This document shows, one piece after another, positions 14,979 to 16,974 of a DNA stretch of 16,974 nt. The stretch is from an uncultured Clostridia bacterium. GTDB lineage: Bacteria > Bacillota > Clostridia > Christensenellales > Aristaeellaceae. The notes beneath the pieces were generated by a model, which was not told the origin of the DNA, searched no databases, and worked only from the letters and a program-made list of their open reading frames with translations. Numbering within the stretch: position 1 is the stretch's first letter; each line of letters starts with the position of its first letter. Position numbers and translations under genes: made by a program. Location of the stretch: assembly GCA_944363005.1 (NCBI GenBank), contig CALVTV010000005.1, positions 1 to 16,974 of the forward strand, written 5' to 3'.

Positions 14979-15686
14979 ATGCGCGTGTTTGCCGTAGGGG
15001 ATCTCCATCTGCCGGGTGGGGACAAAAAGCCCATGGACGTGTTCGGCCCTCACTGGGAAAATCACTTCGAGCGCATCAAAAAGAACTGGATCGAGTGCGC
15101 GACGCAGGACGACCTTGTGCTCATTCCCGGGGATATCTCCTGGGCGATGCAGCTGGAGGACGCCTTGCAGGATTTGCGCGATATTGCGCAGCTGCCGGGC
15201 CGAATTCTGATTCTGCGCGGGAATCACGATTATTGGTGGTCTTCGCTCACGCAGCTGCGTTGCAGTCTGCCGGCGAACATGCATGCCGTGCAGAACGATG
15301 CGTATGATGCGGGGGAGTTCGTCGTCTGCGGTTCCCGCGGCTGGGTGATCCCGGGGCAGGATGCCGATCCGCAGGACGAAAAGATCTACCGGCGGGAGGA
15401 ACTTCGGCTGCGCATGTCTTTGGAAGCGGCGCAAAAAATGGCGAAGGGCCGTCCGATCATAGCGATGATGCACTATCCGCCGCTGTTGCCGGAACACAGG
15501 GACACGGCATTTACAAGACTGCTCTCGGCCTTTGGCGTGGCCCGCTGCGTGTATGGCCATCTGCATGGCCAGAGCGTGCAGTGGGGATTTCGGGGACGGC
15601 ATGAGGGCGTTCGCTACGACCTTGTCTCCTGCGATGCGTTGGGTTTTCGGCTGCTGGATGTGACCCCGGTGGCAGAAGCCGAATAA
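14979..15686 (+). CDS. Calcineurin-like metallophosphoesterase
   Basis: This is a cytoplasmic metal-dependent phosphoesterase of unknown substrate, similar to the predicted phosphohydrolases grouped as COG1768. ATG 14979 follows AGGAGGTGAG. The 235-residue length is normal. All five metal-site blocks are present: DLH (Asp8, His10), GDISW (Asp52), GNHDYWW (Asn82, His83), MMHYPP (His165) and GHLHG (His194, His196). The GNHDYWW sequence and the HYPPL motif are typical of this group. No signal peptide is seen. It is paired with the zinc-ribbon gene upstream, and a terminator follows. I cannot say whether it acts on nucleotides, nucleic acid or a sugar phosphate. Confidence 0.92.
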   Translation: MRVFAVGDLHLPGGDKKPMDVFGPHWENHFERIKKNWIECATQDDLVLIPGDISWAMQLEDALQDLRDIAQLPGRILILRGNHDYWWSSLTQLRCSLPANMHAVQNDAYDAGEFVVCGSRGWVIPGQDADPQDEKIYRREELRLRMSLEAAQKMAKGRPIIAMMHYPPLLPEHRDTAFTRLLSAFGVARCVYGHLHGQSVQWGFRGRHEGVRYDLVSCDALGFRLLDVTPVAEAE

Positions 15687-15699
15687 TTGAATCATGGTT

Positions 15700-15732
15700 A
15701 GAGCGTTTCGTGCTTGCACGGCGCTCTTTTTT
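15700..15732 (+). terminator. Intrinsic terminator after the metallophosphoesterase gene
   Basis: AGAGCG (15700-15705) pairs with CGCTCT (15722-15727). An inner CGTGC/GCACG stem is separated by a small internal loop, and a run of T residues to 15732 follows. Confidence 0.88.
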
Positions 15733-15950
15733 GTTGCGTAAATCCAACGGTATCGGGCAGGAGGCAACGGGTTTTGCGGACGTTTGCCGCTCTTCTTTCG
15801 CGGAAATTTCACATCAATCGGCATAAAACGCGCTGTTCATTGGTCGGGAGGGAGGAGCGGAGGGCTTGATGCGGGCAAAGGCAAGTTGCTTTTGTTACAT
15901 AATTGTTACGGGCGATTTTTTGATTTAGCAAAATCTTCATTCGGAAGTGC

Positions 15951-15979
15951 TTGCAAAGTGGTGGATAATGGTGTAAAGT
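15951..15979 (+). promoter_or_regulatory. Probable promoter of mraZ
   Basis: TTGCAA (15951-15956) and TAAAGT (15974-15979) are 17 bp apart, each matching consensus at 4 of 6 positions. The start would be near 15986, about 45 nt before mraZ. Both elements overlap the phased repeats, which fits repression by MraZ. Confidence 0.5.
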
Positions 15980-16002
15980 ATTTGAGAAAGGGTGAAAAGT
16001 GG
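15955..16002 (+). promoter_or_regulatory. Phased AAAGTGG-type boxes, candidate MraZ operator
   Basis: Boxes start every 10 nt: AAAGTGG at 15955, ATAATGG at 15965, AAAGTAT at 15975, AGAAAGG at 15985, and AAAGTGG at 15996 (one base out of phase). Two are perfect copies and the others are partial. MraZ is known to bind direct repeats with about 10-nt period next to its own promoter (TGGG-type in E. coli, AAAGTG-type in mollicutes). The match to the mollicute form is good, so an autoregulatory operator is likely, though unproven here. Confidence 0.65.
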
Positions 16003-16030
16003 TTGATTGAGGGAAGGGGGAAGGACCGGC

Positions 16031-16483
16031 ATGGAGCAAACGACGTTTTCGGGTTCGTTTGACCACTCGTTGGATGGAAAAGGCCGCGTCATTATTCCCT
16101 CTTCGTTTCGGGAAGCGTTGGGTGAAGATTTTACCATCACCATCAACCCGGACAAGACCGCTGTGGCCATTTATCCCAAGGCGGTATGGGACAAACAACT
16201 CGAGCGTCTTTCAAGGATTGACCCCATGGACAAACTCGGGGCGAAATACGAACGCTATCTGATGAGCGTCTCTTTTTCGGGAAACAGCATGGATGCGCAG
16301 GGGCGCGTGCTGATTCCTCAGAAGCTGCGGACAAAAATCGGACTGACGCGAGATATCGTATTTGTCGGAGTCAACCGGTATATTGAAATATGGGATGCCG
16401 AGGTCTACGCCAAGATGGAGGCGCAGACGGAGGAGGACTTCGACGATCTCGTGGATTACGTCTATCAGAAGTATTCGAATTGA
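16031..16483 (+). CDS. mraZ: Transcriptional regulator MraZ
   Basis: MraZ is a ring-forming AbrB-fold DNA-binding protein that heads the division and cell-wall (dcw) cluster and represses its own operon. ATG 16031 gives 150 residues, the family norm; AAGG-type bases lie just upstream, and an earlier in-frame TTG at 16007 would add an untypical leader. The two tandem SpoVT/AbrB-like halves are visible, each with its motif: DGKGRVIIP (15-23) and DAQGRVLIP (88-96). The N-terminal FSGSFDHSLD and the central SFSGNSMD segments are characteristic. The TGA stop overlaps an ATG of the next frame. Regulation is probably through the phased boxes upstream. Confidence 0.97.
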   Translation: MEQTTFSGSFDHSLDGKGRVIIPSSFREALGEDFTITINPDKTAVAIYPKAVWDKQLERLSRIDPMDKLGAKYERYLMSVSFSGNSMDAQGRVLIPQKLRTKIGLTRDIVFVGVNRYIEIWDAEVYAKMEAQTEEDFDDLVDYVYQKYSN

Positions 16484-16515
16484 TGGCAATTTGCAGGTTC
16501 TTGGAGAAGGGTTGG

Positions 16516-16974
16516 GTGAATACATTGATGGCGAGCGCAAAAACGGGTTCTGCAAGCCGTGGCCGGTACGCGCAAGCGGGCTATACCGCGCAGGACGAAC
16601 GGGAACTGTATATCTCCGCTGTTCCTGCGGGTTCGTTGCAGGACGACCTGCGCGATCTGAACCGGCCGGGATATCGCTCCGCGCGCCCTTGGAACGACGG
16701 ACCTCAACCCGTTTGGACGCAACAGCCTGAGGAAACGGCACAGGCCCCTGTTGTGCGCAGGCGTACCACGGCGCGCAAAAAAAAGATGGGGCTGTTTGAA
16801 AAAGCCGCATACTATGCCCGCAAGGACCGAAAGGGCGTTGCGCTCTGCGCGGCGATGTGCGTAGCGATTCTGATGATTACAGCGGCATGGGGAAGCAGAA
16901 TGGTCGATGGCGTGGCCCTGGCGCGCGACATCGCCGCTTACAAGAGCCAGACCCTTGCCCTGGAGGAGGAAAAC
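16516..16974 (+). CDS. FtsL-like bitopic membrane protein, 3' end outside window
   Basis: This partial gene encodes a probable FtsL-type division protein. The frame is open to the last base. The start is uncertain: GTG 16516 has AGAAGG (16505-16510) 5 nt upstream and is used here; ATG 16528 (with GGGTGA before it) and ATG 16483 (overlapping the mraZ stop) are alternatives. From GTG, 153 residues are visible: a long cytoplasmic N-terminus rich in Ala, Gly, Pro and charged residues (about 1-106), including a basic RRRTTARKKK stretch, one membrane helix (about 107-126), then the start of a helical segment (SQTLALEEEN) that could become the coiled coil of FtsL or DivIC. Sequence similarity in this family is weak, so the call rests on topology and on position after mraZ. 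rsmH, which usually sits between them, is missing. Confidence 0.6.
   Translation, partial: MNTLMASAKTGSASRGRYAQAGYTAQDERELYISAVPAGSLQDDLRDLNRPGYRSARPWNDGPQPVWTQQPEETAQAPVVRRRTTARKKKMGLFEKAAYYARKDRKGVALCAAMCVAILMITAAWGSRMVDGVALARDIAAYKSQTLALEEEN

Larger units (their letters stand above)
15687..16030 (+). other. 344-bp gap upstream of mraZ
   Basis: This gap holds the upstream terminator, the probable mraZ promoter and a series of 10-nt-phased boxes. From about 15733 to 15950 I see no convincing gene: the open frames there lack ribosome binding sites and family sequence. A direct repeat GTTAC-N6-GTTAC lies near 15893-15908, and the strand becomes AT-rich towards the promoter. Confidence 0.65.

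Noticed and set aside
15784..16062. A 92-codon + strand frame in the gap before mraZ
   Set aside because: It covers the mraZ promoter and boxes, runs into mraZ in another frame and shows no protein-like pattern.
16362..16730. A 122-codon + strand frame across the mraZ end
   Set aside because: It overlaps mraZ and the FtsL-like gene in a different frame, with Arg/Thr-rich shadow composition.

Overview
The window looks like a chromosomal segment from a fairly GC-rich (roughly 60% by eye) Bacillota, most likely a Clostridia-type Gram-positive. The reasons are the tig-clpP-clpX-lon-engB order, a WalR/PhoB-type two-component pair followed by GerMN-domain proteins, a DacF-like carboxypeptidase, HolA of the Gram-positive type, strong AGGAGG ribosome binding sites, and mraZ opening a division cluster. 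I cannot name the species. I see no mobile element, CRISPR array, tRNA, rRNA or phage remnant.

Layout. Positions 1-6077 hold a protein quality-control block on the + strand: the 3' part of trigger factor (tig), clpP, clpX with a terminator, a 391-bp gap with a near-consensus promoter, lon, and the ribosome-assembly GTPase engB with a terminator. Positions 6199-7767 hold dacF on the - strand with its own promoter and terminator. From a divergent promoter at 7882, a five-gene + strand operon encodes a response regulator, a histidine kinase, two exported GerMN-domain proteins and HolA, ending at a terminator near 13683-13720. A doubtful 73-codon ORF follows, then a secreted CAP-domain protein on the - strand. 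Back on the + strand come a double zinc-ribbon protein with an acidic tail and a metallophosphoesterase that appear translationally coupled, then a terminator. A 344-bp regulatory gap carries a promoter and 10-nt-phased repeats before mraZ. The last gene is an FtsL-like bitopic membrane protein that runs off the end.

How the parts fit. The first block folds (trigger factor) and degrades (ClpXP, Lon) proteins. The middle block looks like an envelope-sensing unit: kinase, regulator and two surface GerMN proteins, next to a peptidoglycan carboxypeptidase and tail-linked to the clamp-loader subunit HolA. The last genes start the division cluster.

Points most worth attention: the histidine kinase has no ATG, GTG or TTG that gives a full first membrane helix and probably starts at CTG 8669; the regulator-kinase-GerMN layout resembles actinobacterial mtrA-mtrB-lpqB; the lipoprotein carries three GerMN-like repeats; mraZ is preceded by phased AAAGTGG-type boxes; rsmH is absent between mraZ and the ftsL-like gene; and a hairpin masks the ribosome binding site of the metallophosphoesterase gene. 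Most genes are ordinary core genes, and I do not see convincing evidence of a wholly new system.
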